This document shows, one piece after another, positions 7,150 through 14,782 of a DNA stretch of 17,978 bases (positions within the stretch are counted from its first letter, which is position 1; each line of letters opens with the position of its first letter). The DNA is from Terrisporobacter othiniensis (GTDB taxonomy: Bacteria; Bacillota; Clostridia; Peptostreptococcales; Peptostreptococcaceae), in assembly GCF_000808015.1 (NCBI RefSeq), contig NZ_JWHR01000144.1, positions 1 to 17,978 of the forward strand, read 5' to 3'. Both the position numbers and the translations under genes were made by a program. The notes below the pieces were generated by a model that saw nothing but the letters and a program-made list of their open reading frames with translations, was not told where the DNA came from and did no database searches.

Positions 7150-8508
7150 TTATTCTTCTAATATATTTTTAATCTTTTTAAAATAAATAATCAACAACAA
7201 TATAGTAGACAACGGTACTGCCAAAAACACAGACAGCTGAGGTGATATATTAAAAATATCATATCTCAAGAAAATTATAGGAAGAATTATAACTAACGGT
7301 ATGGATAAAACTATCTGTCTCATTAGCTCCAGCTTCGTTGCATCATCTTCTTTTCCAGAGACTTGCATAAATGTAATTACTGCGTACAACAGTCCTAAGA
7401 AAGGAAATCCTACCACCACAACTTTCATTATTGGGATAGCTAATTGTAGCAAATCAACATCATTGGTGAAAATTTTCAAAACTTCTGGTGCAAATATAAA
7501 GACCATCAGTGTGACAGTAATAGAATAAATCAAACTATACTGCAGAACTTTGTTTTTAACTTTTCTTTCCTTAGATTTATTCTGGCTACTGTGAAAATAA
7601 GCCACAATAGACTGAACACCTTGGGTCAAACCAATAAGTGGCAACAGAATTACCATATTCATGTTACTACATATGGACCAGGCACCTACATAGGAAACAC
7701 TTCCATATAATATAAGTACCTTATTTATAATTAAAGCACTGACACTGTTTAATGATTGCATAAGAAATTGAACAAATCCTATTTTCACTATGGAAATTAA
7801 AATTTCTTTACTTTCCTCAAAATCCACATGACTGCTTTTAAACCATAGTTTCTTTTTAATTAGAAAAATTGTGGAAAATCCAAAGTAAAATACTTCGCTG
7901 ACCAGTGTAGACAGTGCTATACCTTTCATTCCCATATTTAAAACAAAGGTAAAAATAACGTTAAATATTATATTTATGATTGTGGCGGAAATTCCCACCA
8001 CAATTTCTATTTTGGGATATCCAAATGCCCTTATAATATTCAGTAACATATAACCCACAGAGCTAAACACATTGAATATTACAGCTATATTCAAATATTC
8101 CTTGGCCAAATCAAAGACTTCACCTTCTGCTCCAAGAAGATGTAGCAGACTATTTTCAAATGAAAATATAAGCAAAGATATAATAATACTACATATAGAA
8201 CATGCATAAAATCCCACTTTAAAAGTGTGATTGATTTTTTCTTCATTATCTTCTCCCAGCCTTTTGGATATAACTATACTTGTAGATACTCCAAAAATAA
8301 GCTGAGCTGCAATTAGTAGTAGTAACACTGGACTTATTATTCCCATGGCTGTCAGTGCCTTCTCACTAATCCCCCTCAAGTGACCTGCAAAGGCCGTATC
8401 CACCATAGAGGTCAGTGATTCCAAGACTAGGGAGCATATAGTTGGAAATGAAAACAATACTATTAGTTGTGATATAGATTTTGTTTCAAATATGCTTTTT
8501 CTATTCAT
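7150..8508 (-). CDS. MATE family multidrug/cation antiporter
   Basis: 452 residues, about twelve hydrophobic segments in two similar halves, the length typical for the family. The N-terminus carries the MATE signature PTICSLVLESLTSMVDTAFA (22-41) followed by GH, with E30 and D37 in the first helix; the Asp matches the conserved coupling Asp of NorM-type transporters. GISEKALTAMGIISP and the second-half QSLNSVSALIINK also fit. MATE pumps export cationic drugs or metabolites in exchange for Na+ or H+. The gene starts 20 bases after the acetyltransferase stop with AGGAGG, so the two are co-transcribed. By eye the pair is less AT-rich than its neighbours, which could mean acquisition by transfer. 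The actual substrate cannot be read from sequence. Confidence 0.92.
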   Translation of the reverse strand: MNRKSIFETKSISQLIVLFSFPTICSLVLESLTSMVDTAFAGHLRGISEKALTAMGIISPVLLLLIAAQLIFGVSTSIVISKRLGEDNEEKINHTFKVGFYACSICSIIISLLIFSFENSLLHLLGAEGEVFDLAKEYLNIAVIFNVFSSVGYMLLNIIRAFGYPKIEIVVGISATIINIIFNVIFTFVLNMGMKGIALSTLVSEVFYFGFSTIFLIKKKLWFKSSHVDFEESKEILISIVKIGFVQFLMQSLNSVSALIINKVLILYGSVSYVGAWSICSNMNMVILLPLIGLTQGVQSIVAYFHSSQNKSKERKVKNKVLQYSLIYSITVTLMVFIFAPEVLKIFTNDVDLLQLAIPIMKVVVVGFPFLGLLYAVITFMQVSGKEDDATKLELMRQIVLSIPLVIILPIIFLRYDIFNISPQLSVFLAVPLSTILLLIIYFKKIKNILEE

Positions 8509-8528
8509 TTATCCTCCTCAGGTGATTT

Positions 8529-9740
8529 CTAAAAATAGTCTGAAAAATAAGGTGTTTGTTGTTCTATAGCATCTTCCAACATATCCACTGTGTCATTACT
8601 ACAAGAAATTCTTCCTATCTTATATAAATAATCAGGACGTTTATATCCAAGTAACATAGTTGTCATAGTTTGAATATCAATTCTATCTTCTGTTTTTTCA
8701 GAAGTTCTACTTATTTTTCCTTTTCCATCTTTATCAATAGTAAGTTTAAAATAACCTTGATTCCATGTAAGAATAGGATCATCCATCTTAAAAGTCCACT
8801 CCCTAACCACATTATCAGGTTTAAAAGGGTATTGTTCAATAAAATCTTCTAAATCAACGATTCTAGCCATAAAATAAGGCGAAATACTTTCCTTTATATC
8901 TGCATCTTCAAATAAAAATGCCAAAGGTTCATCTGTATATGTGTCCCCCACAACTTTGTTTATCATGGAAAAATGGGCACTTATAAAATTCCATAAGCCC
9001 GTTCTTGCCTCTTCATTAATAAATATCATATCTTTAATATGGAAGACTTCTTCCTTAATCCAGTAAAGAACATATCCATCTGGCTCATTTTTGTCATTGT
9101 AATATATGGCAGCCATCAAATCATCACTATCCCAAAGCCAGTATTCATTCCAAGCCAAATCGTCTCTTATAAGTGCCCCATGAGTTTGATAAGCAAAACG
9201 CTCATAAGCTCTTTTCACTTCCTCACCTTCCACATCAACACGTTCAACTTCTCCTGAAACTTGCTTATTTTTTGGCAATTGATAATCTTTGATTTCATAT
9301 GTAATCTTATCTGATACTATCTCCCACCCTTTTCTACGATAATAAGGTATAGAATAAGGATACAAATAAGATATACTTTGTTTGTTCTCCTTCATATTTT
9401 TCAATGATTGATAAAGTAACTTATGCATTAAGCCTTGGTTTGCATATTCTGGATAAGTCCCCACTCCAGTAAGTCCACCCATATCATAAGTTTTATTAAA
9501 AATGCGTACCTTCATAGGATAAACTGCAACTTGAGATATTAATTTATCCCCATCAAACCATCCCTTAACATAAGCTTGTTCCAATGTAGGTGATTTTGCC
9601 CTAATCATTTCTTTTTCTTCCCAGCCACTTTCTTGTAAGTCCTTGTCTGTAACTTGAAAAACATATCTTAATAACTGATTATATTGTTCTAAATGCTCGA
9701 TCCCCACATTTTTCATTTTCAATTCTCTTCTTCTACTCAT
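8529..9740 (-). CDS. Eis-type GNAT N-acetyltransferase
   Basis: 403 residues, the length of Eis proteins (tandem GNAT fold plus sterol-carrier-like C-terminal domain), far longer than a single GNAT. The N-terminal acetyl-CoA region is GGLTGVGTYPEYANQGLMHK (88-107), with a degenerate R/Q-x-x-G-x-G/A loop (NQGLM). Y134 in YYRRKGWE fits the general-acid Tyr of mycobacterial Eis, and the chain ends in Phe (YFSDYF), as in Eis where the C-terminal carboxylate acts as base. Mycobacterial Eis acetylates amines of aminoglycosides and proteins; the substrate of this homologue is unknown. AAAGGA precedes ATG 9740-9738. It is the first gene of a pair with a MATE exporter, suggesting shared work on one amine compound or drug. 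Confidence 0.85.
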   Translation of the reverse strand: MSRRRELKMKNVGIEHLEQYNQLLRYVFQVTDKDLQESGWEEKEMIRAKSPTLEQAYVKGWFDGDKLISQVAVYPMKVRIFNKTYDMGGLTGVGTYPEYANQGLMHKLLYQSLKNMKENKQSISYLYPYSIPYYRRKGWEIVSDKITYEIKDYQLPKNKQVSGEVERVDVEGEEVKRAYERFAYQTHGALIRDDLAWNEYWLWDSDDLMAAIYYNDKNEPDGYVLYWIKEEVFHIKDMIFINEEARTGLWNFISAHFSMINKVVGDTYTDEPLAFLFEDADIKESISPYFMARIVDLEDFIEQYPFKPDNVVREWTFKMDDPILTWNQGYFKLTIDKDGKGKISRTSEKTEDRIDIQTMTTMLLGYKRPDYLYKIGRISCSNDTVDMLEDAIEQQTPYFSDYF

Positions 9741-9947
9741 GTAAATTTTCCTTTCTTTATATTTATGTTTATAATATTTTATATCATAATTGTAATAAAT
9801 TCATCTATAATGCTTATATTAATATTATTTTATGTTTAACTATACAAATAATTCAATATTACACAATTACACCGAGAATTAATATTTTGCACATAAATAC
9901 AACTCAGGCTAAATTGATTTGCTTAATAATAAGTATCTTATAAAATA

Positions 9948-9973
9948 AGGGATATATGCGCCCATATATCCCT
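9948..9973 (-). terminator. Terminator of the SH3/3D cell-wall gene
   Basis: AGGGATATATG (9948-9958) pairs perfectly with CATATATCCCT (9963-9973) around a 4-base loop, followed on the minus strand by TATTTTAT. It begins 11 bases after the stop codon at 9984. Confidence 0.8.
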
Positions 9974-9983
9974 CTAATTTATA

Positions 9984-11030
9984 TTAATCTAATATTTGTA
10001 TAGATATGTTTCTAACTCCCCAACTATTGCACTGTGAATCTGAGTTCATAAATATATCTATTTTATTTCCCTTTATTCCTCCACCACAGTCTTCTGCAAT
10101 AAATGTTTTTCCAAATCTAGGTATATAAACCCTAGTTCCGTAAGGTATAACATTTGGATCTACAGCGATTGTTCCCCATTTAGGTTTTGTTCCTGTTGCA
10201 GTTATACCGTCTCCACTATAAGCTGTAGCTGATACTACCATACTTTTATTTGATGAAGATGAAACTTCTGAATCTGATAATTTATTTTGTGATGATTCTT
10301 TTGAATAAGAACTTTTTGAAGTTCTATTTCCTGTTATTAAAGCCACATCAGTATCTATATGGGAGCTATGTACCCATCCTATTTTTCCATCTGAATTTTG
10401 AAGTTTATACCATCCGTCTAGTGATGATATTACTTTTACCTTTTCTCCTTCAGATAAAACTTTTATAACCTCATAATTAGTTGATGCTCCTTTTCTCATA
10501 TTAGCGTTGTCTTTTAAAGTTCCATTAGCATCACTATCTGACCATGCAAATTTATCATCTGATACTTTTATATATTTTCTATATGACCAACCTACTTCAC
10601 CATCTGAAGTTTTAACTTTATACCAGTCACCTTTCTTTGATAAAACTTTTACTTTGGCTCCTTTTTCATGAACACTAATTATTTTATCTTCAATTGATGG
10701 TCCTTTTCTGAAATTCAAATATTCTGTTACTGTTCCTTTAATAGCACTTGCTTCTTCTTTTTCTTTTTGAGAAGCATCTATATACTCACCATATGACCAA
10801 CCTGTTTCATTGTCTGAAGTTTTAACTTTGTACCAGCCATTTGACTCTGATACTATTTTTATATTTTCTCCTTTATCAAGCACCTCTTTAACATTATGTT
10901 CAGTCGATGCACCTTCTCTAAGGTTTAAATCTTCCTTTACTGTTGCCGCTTGAGATTCGACAGAAACACAAGCCCCTAGTGCCATTGTCATTGACGCAAA
11001 CGCTGTTGTTTTTAAAATATTTTTTAACAT
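9984..11030 (-). CDS. Secreted cell-wall protein: three SH3 domains and a C-terminal 3D domain
   Basis: 348 residues. The N-terminal signal sequence (1-28) has two possible exits: a signal peptidase I site after SQA, or a weak lipobox LGAC with C21. Three bacterial SH3_3 repeats follow (about 30-85, 98-153, 170-226), each with the LNLREGAS / GWYKVKTSDGE.GWSY pattern; they should bind peptidoglycan. A Ser-rich linker (238-262) leads to the 3D domain (265-348): SATAYS, GTIAVDP, IPYGTRVYIP, IAEDCGGGIKGNKIDIFM, with the three signature Asp at D291, D314 and D325. 3D domains share the MltA/RpfB double-psi fold and cleave glycan strands as lytic transglycosylases, so autolysin activity in wall growth or germination is likely. 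GGAGG lies 7 bases before the start. It is a single-gene unit. Confidence 0.9.
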   Translation of the reverse strand: MLKNILKTTAFASMTMALGACVSVESQAATVKEDLNLREGASTEHNVKEVLDKGENIKIVSESNGWYKVKTSDNETGWSYGEYIDASQKEKEEASAIKGTVTEYLNFRKGPSIEDKIISVHEKGAKVKVLSKKGDWYKVKTSDGEVGWSYRKYIKVSDDKFAWSDSDANGTLKDNANMRKGASTNYEVIKVLSEGEKVKVISSLDGWYKLQNSDGKIGWVHSSHIDTDVALITGNRTSKSSYSKESSQNKLSDSEVSSSSNKSMVVSATAYSGDGITATGTKPKWGTIAVDPNVIPYGTRVYIPRFGKTFIAEDCGGGIKGNKIDIFMNSDSQCNSWGVRNISIQILD

Positions 11031-11124
11031 ATATTCTCCTCCAATATTGTTTTATAGAATAATCTTTCTAAATAAAATATTGTGCCTTTAATCTGTTAAC
11101 TTTTAAATGTATACTTATATATTA

Positions 11125-11145
11125 TTACAATTTTGTAACTTTTGG
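11125..11145. promoter_or_regulatory. TGTAAC element and TTACAA/TTGTAA palindrome upstream of the 3D gene
   Basis: TTACAATTTTGTAA (11125-11138) is an inverted repeat and runs into TGTAACTTTTGG, a further copy of the 9-bp motif tandemly repeated at 11267-11302. It lies about 100 bases before the 3D-protein start, so a shared regulator is possible. Confidence 0.35.
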
Positions 11146-11266
11146 AAGTGTTTTTTGATAAAAAATATATATTATTAAAATGATATATATTTAAATTTTA
11201 TTTCAATACGGATACAACGCAGTATTTCCAACACTTTGGCATTCATATACTTTTATTTACCCATCT

Positions 11267-11302
11267 TAACTTTTGTAACTTTTGTAACTTTTGTAACTTT
11301 TA
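11267..11302. repeat. 9-bp tandem repeat array (TAACTTTTG)
   Basis: Three perfect head-to-tail copies of TAACTTTTG (11267-11275, 11276-11284, 11285-11293) and a fourth differing in its last base (11294-11302). The final copy forms an 8-bp inverted repeat TTTTGTAA-CTT-TTACAAAA at 11289-11307. The hexamer TGTAAC recurs every 9 bases. The array is about 240 bases upstream of the 3D cell-wall gene. Confidence 0.9.
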
Positions 11303-11393
11303 CAAAATATTTTTTTGAAATATCAGTAACCATACTAATATATTGTATATGTAAAAAAATTATGTTTCTTTTCAAACAAAAAATAAAATTTAA

Positions 11394-11530
11394 TTAATAT
11401 TTTACAAACCAACTAACTTTTTCTTGATGAATATAATTAATACTATAAACTTCTGCTAGTGTTAAATAACTTAACGATAAATGTTTTTTGATGAAATTAG
11501 TTTTTTTACTGATAGTTATGTAAATTGTCT
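11394..11530 (-). pseudogene. Relic of a transposase C-terminus (IS3-like, minus strand)
   Basis: Between an in-frame TAG (11529-11531) and a TAA (11394-11396) the minus strand encodes a peptide with KKHLSLSYLTLAEVY at 11489-11445. This matches the C-terminal pattern of IS3-type DDE transposases, which end in R-P-H-x-S-L-x-Y-x-T-P-A-E-V-Y, with P lost (TL for TP) and RP replaced by KK. There is no start codon, no catalytic DDE part and no ribosome binding site. It is a short fossil; the family is judged from this motif alone. Confidence 0.45.
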
Positions 11531-11635
11531 AGTACATCTTTTACACAAGAAAATAAAAGAGATACTGAAAATAATATTATAACTCGTGAAATAAGGAGAG
11601 AATTATGTTAAAATCAATCCTCAAATTACTCCTAA

Positions 11636-11774
11636 GAATATATTAAATAAGGGAAAAAATTTTATAATTTTGAAGAATTAAAATTAGCAATATATAAATA
11701 TATGTAGTTTTACAATAAAAAGATTAAAAGGTCTGACTCCCATGGAATATGGAGAGCAGACCTTAGTTGCTTAG
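11636..11774 (+). pseudogene. Relic of an IS3-family (IS150-like) transposase C-terminus
   Basis: From 11636 the plus strand reads EYIK, a stop, then GKKFYNFEELKLAIYKYM (11651-11704), a TAG (11705-11707), FYNKK, and after a shift of one base RLKGLTPMEYGEQTLVA with a TAG at 11772-11774. This is the classic end of OrfB in IS3-family elements (F-x-F-E-E-L-x-x-A-I-x-x-Y-I-x-F-Y-N-x-x-R-x-x-x-x-L-x-G-L-T-P-M-E-Y). Two internal stops and one frameshift make it dead. The sequence just after (11787-11814, GACTGTCTATTTGACATAAT onward) looks like the 3' flank of such an element, but no matching left end is present. Confidence 0.75.
11730..11762. terminator. Hairpin inside the transposase relic, possible terminator of the pab operon
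   Basis: GGTCTG-A-CTCC (11730-11740) pairs with GGAG-AG-CAGACC (11751-11762) around a 10-base loop. On the minus strand it is followed by TTTTAATCTTTTTATTG, so it can stop transcription coming out of the DAHP synthase gene, whose stop codon lies about 120 bases earlier. No better hairpin lies closer to that gene. Confidence 0.45.
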
Positions 11775-11882
11775 TTTTTATTTTTAGACTGTCTATTTGA
11801 CATAATTCAGTTCATTTATCACTTACGGCTTTTATTTATGAATTTAATTATATAATTTAGGTATACAATTATTAAAAAGTAA

Positions 11883-12665
11883 TTATTTTCTTAAACTATC
11901 CATCAAATCCTCAAACTCTTCAAAGTGAAGAGACTGCATTCCATCACTTAAGGCTTTACTTGGATTTGGATGTACTTCTATCATTAATCCATCTGCACCA
12001 CAAGCCATGGCTGCAAGCGACATAGGTTTAACAAGTTCCCTAACTCCAGTCCCATGACTTGGGTCAACTATCACAGGAAAATTAGTTTTGCTTTGTACAA
12101 TAGGAACTGCTGCTAAATCAAGTGTATTTCTAGTATAATCATTATAAGTTCTTATACCTCTTTCACACATTATGATTTTATTATTTCCTTCCTTTGCAAT
12201 ATAATCTGATGCTCCAATCCACTCACTTATGGTTGCTGCTATTCCCCTTTTTAACATAACAGGTTTGTCTTGCTTTCCCAATTCAGTAAGTAATGTGAAG
12301 TTTTGCATATTTCTAGAACCTACCTGAATTATATCGCTTACTTCGTATAATTTTTCCAAATCTCTGACATCCATTAATTCTGTTATAACTGCCAAAGAAG
12401 TTTCTTCTTTTACTGCTTTTAAAATTCTCAGACCTTCTTCTTTTAAACCTGTAAATGAGTTTGGTGAAGTTCTTGGTTTAAAAGCTCCACCTCTAAGTAC
12501 ATTAGCTCCTTGTGATTTTACAAACTTTGCCGTATTTAGAAGTTGCTCATAACTTTCTATGGCACAAGGACCTGCCATTATGACCTTGTCCTTTTTTAAC
12601 CTTATCTTCTTATCACATGAGTCTATGGTAATTTTTACATCCTTATAAAAGAGTGTACTATTCAT
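11883..12665 (-). CDS. aroF: 3-deoxy-7-phosphoheptulonate (DAHP) synthase, type I-beta
   Basis: 260 residues. It condenses phosphoenolpyruvate with erythrose 4-phosphate, the first step of the shikimate pathway. The I-beta (KDO8P synthase-like) barrel is complete: IMAGPCAIES (29-38), LRGGAFKPRTSP (57-68), VGSRNMQN (115-122), PVMLKRG (135-141), CERGIRTY (167-174), VDPSHGTG (200-207), IEVHP (229-233) and LSDGMQS (239-245). The expected metal ligands C34, H204, E230 and D241 are present. Only about 25 residues precede the barrel, so it has neither the chorismate mutase nor the ferredoxin-like regulatory domain seen in some relatives and may be insensitive to feedback. It follows the pabC gene by 39 bases with AAGGAG about 10 bases before ATG, suggesting that it feeds chorismate into the folate branch. 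The symbol aroF is the usual name for this class, by analogy. Confidence 0.93.
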   Translation of the reverse strand: MNSTLFYKDVKITIDSCDKKIRLKKDKVIMAGPCAIESYEQLLNTAKFVKSQGANVLRGGAFKPRTSPNSFTGLKEEGLRILKAVKEETSLAVITELMDVRDLEKLYEVSDIIQVGSRNMQNFTLLTELGKQDKPVMLKRGIAATISEWIGASDYIAKEGNNKIIMCERGIRTYNDYTRNTLDLAAVPIVQSKTNFPVIVDPSHGTGVRELVKPMSLAAMACGADGLMIEVHPNPSKALSDGMQSLHFEEFEDLMDSLRK

Positions 12666-12704
12666 AAGCTCGAAACTCCTTAATTTTTTAAAATATTAAT
12701 CTTT

Positions 12705-13442
12705 TTATAGGTAGCAGATTATTTTGTTAAAAGTTTCATTTTCAAAGTTATAAATCACCTTATCAATTTCTGTCACTTTAACTGCCTTCATCAAACTGTT
12801 TGACACAAAAGCAAAATCATACTCACCGACTTCTTCTAATTTTATTTCACATTCCACTACTTCTATTTGTAAACCTCTGCAAACATTTAAGATTTTTGAC
12901 TTCATAATACCATTTAACAGTGGTAAATCTTTATGTGGTGTGTAAACTTTATTTTCTTTTATAAAAAATATATTACTCATGGAACATTCTAAAATTATAT
13001 TTTCACAAGTAACAAAGATAGCATCATCAAAATTATTTTTCATAGCATACTTTTTAGTATAAATATTTTCATAATAGTTTGTAGTTTTATGCTTATAGAC
13101 TATACTATTGCCTCTTTTAAAAGGTGCTACTGTTAATTTAAATCCATTATTATAAGTGTCTTCGTTATAGCTTATCTCCCTAGTTGAAATATTATAACCT
13201 TCATCAAATACTGTTAGTCTAAGAGCCTTGTTTTCAACTTTATTTTCTTCGATATAATTTAAAACAGCTTTTGTTAAAAACTCCTTATTATTACTAATAT
13301 CTAAATCTAACTCTTCTATGGATTTAAACATTCTATCCATATGCAAATTCAAATCAAGTGGTCTTTCTTCAACTTTTATGGTTTCAAACAACCCCATACC
13401 AAATTTAATTAATCCACTATTAAAACTTACACTACTCTTCAT
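12705..13442 (-). CDS. pabC: Aminodeoxychorismate lyase (class IV PLP enzyme)
   Basis: 245 residues. It splits 4-amino-4-deoxychorismate into p-aminobenzoate and pyruvate for folate synthesis. The class IV aminotransferase fold is visible: FGMGLFETIKV (14-24), LHMDRMFKSIEEL (33-45), ALRLTVFDEG (73-82), YKHKTTNYYENI (116-127) with K119 as the likely PLP lysine, DDAIFVT (139-145), ILECSMSNIFFIKEN (150-164), LPLLNGIMKSKIL (173-185) and DFAFVSNSLM near the end. At 245 residues it is slightly shorter than many branched-chain aminotransferases, which fits PabC. The ATG lies inside pabB (11-base overlap) with AGAGG 6 bases ahead, indicating coupled translation. Context with pabA and pabB decides the function; the fold alone would also fit D-amino acid or branched-chain transaminases. 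Confidence 0.9.
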   Translation of the reverse strand: MKSSVSFNSGLIKFGMGLFETIKVEERPLDLNLHMDRMFKSIEELDLDISNNKEFLTKAVLNYIEENKVENKALRLTVFDEGYNISTREISYNEDTYNNGFKLTVAPFKRGNSIVYKHKTTNYYENIYTKKYAMKNNFDDAIFVTCENIILECSMSNIFFIKENKVYTPHKDLPLLNGIMKSKILNVCRGLQIEVVECEIKLEEVGEYDFAFVSNSLMKAVKVTEIDKVIYNFENETFNKIICYL

Positions 13443-14781
13443 AATAACCTCTTAAAGTTTTCATAATAGACTGCGCTTTGTCCAAAGTTTCTTGGTATTC
13501 TTCACCAGGGTCAGAACCCCAAGTCATACCTCCACCCACTTGGAAGTAAACTTCATCTTCTTTTTTTATAATAGTTCTTATGGCTATATTTAAATCCATA
13601 TCTCCATTAAAGCCAATATATCCTATAGAACCTGTGTAAACATTTCTCTGAGTTGGTTCCAGTTCATCTATAATTTCCATAGCCCTAATCTTTGGAGCTC
13701 CTGTTATGGATCCTCCTGGAAAAGTTGCTTTGATAACATCTACTGCATCTTTGTTATCATCAAGTTCTCCAACAACTGTTGCAACTAGATGGTTAACATT
13801 TGCATAAGGCTCTATTACAAATAACTCTGGTACTTTTACACTTCCTATTTTAGAAATCCGTCCTATGTCATTTCTTTGTAAATCCACTATCATTAGTAAT
13901 TCTGCCTTATCTTTTTCACTATTTCTAAGTTCTTCTTGAAGTTTCAAATCTTCTTCTTTATTTTTACCTCTAGGTCTTGTACCTTTTATAGGTCTTGTTT
14001 CCAACTTTCCATCTATACATTTTATAAATCTCTCTGGAGAGTTAGATAAAATATTAAACTCATCAAAGTTTAAATAAGCTCCAAAAGGTGCAGGACTTAT
14101 TCTTCTCAAATCTCTGTATAATTCATAACTAGATAAAGTAGTTTTTCCATTAAATCTTTGTGTTAAATTTGCTTGATATATATCTCCACTTTTTATGTAC
14201 TGTCTAACTTTTTCGACACCATCTTCAAATTCTTTTTTAGTAAAATTAGATGTAAGCCTAGTTGGAGGAACTTCTTTTTTTTCATAACAAATTGGATTAA
14301 CTCCATTTATTTCGGCTTCACTGATTTTACACTCAACAACAAAAGCAATATCTGCTTCTTTTTTCAAATCTAAATCTGGTGTTGCAATATATGTTTTTTC
14401 TTCTAAATGGTCCACCACTATTACATAGTCATAAAAACCAAAATATAAATCATAAACATCTAAGTCTTTCTTTGCAGTTTGTGGTAATTTTTCAATATAA
14501 TTACCTAAATCGTAAGACAAGTAACCTACTGCTCCTCCTATAAAAGGAATATGAGTATTATTTTCCACCTTATATTTATTCAACTCTTCTTGTAAATAAT
14601 TTAGTGGATTTTCTTCACTATTTTTATATTTTAAAGTTTTAAAAGGATTACTACTTATAAAAGAGTATCTTCCTAATTTATTTTTATCCATGGCACTATC
14701 TAAAATAAAACTATCTTTTTCATCTTTAAATAATGTGAATATTTCAAAAGCACTTAATTTAGTCTTAATCTCTTTTATCAT
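13432..14781 (-). CDS. pabB: Aminodeoxychorismate synthase, component I
   Basis: 449 residues from ATG 14781; a longer frame from 14811 would overlap pabA by 29 bases and has no ribosome binding site, whereas MIKEIKTKLSAFEIF starts just past the pabA stop with GCGGAAG in front. PabB aminates chorismate with ammonia from PabA. The chorismate-binding domain is complete (positions counted from the longer frame, ten more than the real start): VRQYIKSGDIYQANLTQRF (202-220), NSPERFI (257-263), TRPIKGTRPRG (272-282), HLVATVVGEL (341-350), FPGGSITGAPK (364-374) and GGGMTWGSDPGEEYQ (426-440). The Lys in PIKGT marks PabB: anthranilate synthase TrpE has PIAGT. Absence of any trp gene nearby agrees. Expression is coupled to pabA and pabC. 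Confidence 0.95.
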   Translation of the reverse strand: MIKEIKTKLSAFEIFTLFKDEKDSFILDSAMDKNKLGRYSFISSNPFKTLKYKNSEENPLNYLQEELNKYKVENNTHIPFIGGAVGYLSYDLGNYIEKLPQTAKKDLDVYDLYFGFYDYVIVVDHLEEKTYIATPDLDLKKEADIAFVVECKISEAEINGVNPICYEKKEVPPTRLTSNFTKKEFEDGVEKVRQYIKSGDIYQANLTQRFNGKTTLSSYELYRDLRRISPAPFGAYLNFDEFNILSNSPERFIKCIDGKLETRPIKGTRPRGKNKEEDLKLQEELRNSEKDKAELLMIVDLQRNDIGRISKIGSVKVPELFVIEPYANVNHLVATVVGELDDNKDAVDVIKATFPGGSITGAPKIRAMEIIDELEPTQRNVYTGSIGYIGFNGDMDLNIAIRTIIKKEDEVYFQVGGGMTWGSDPGEEYQETLDKAQSIMKTLRGYYEE

Positions 14782-14782
14782 C

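Noticed and set aside
11267..11302. CRISPR array
   Set aside because: The unit is only 9 bp with no spacers; it is a simple tandem repeat.
11605..11646. 13-codon ORF (MLKSILKLLLRIY) with a strong AAGGAG ribosome binding site
   Set aside because: Too short to judge, runs into the transposase relic, and no promoter is visible; a short cationic hydrophobic peptide by chance is likely in such sequence.
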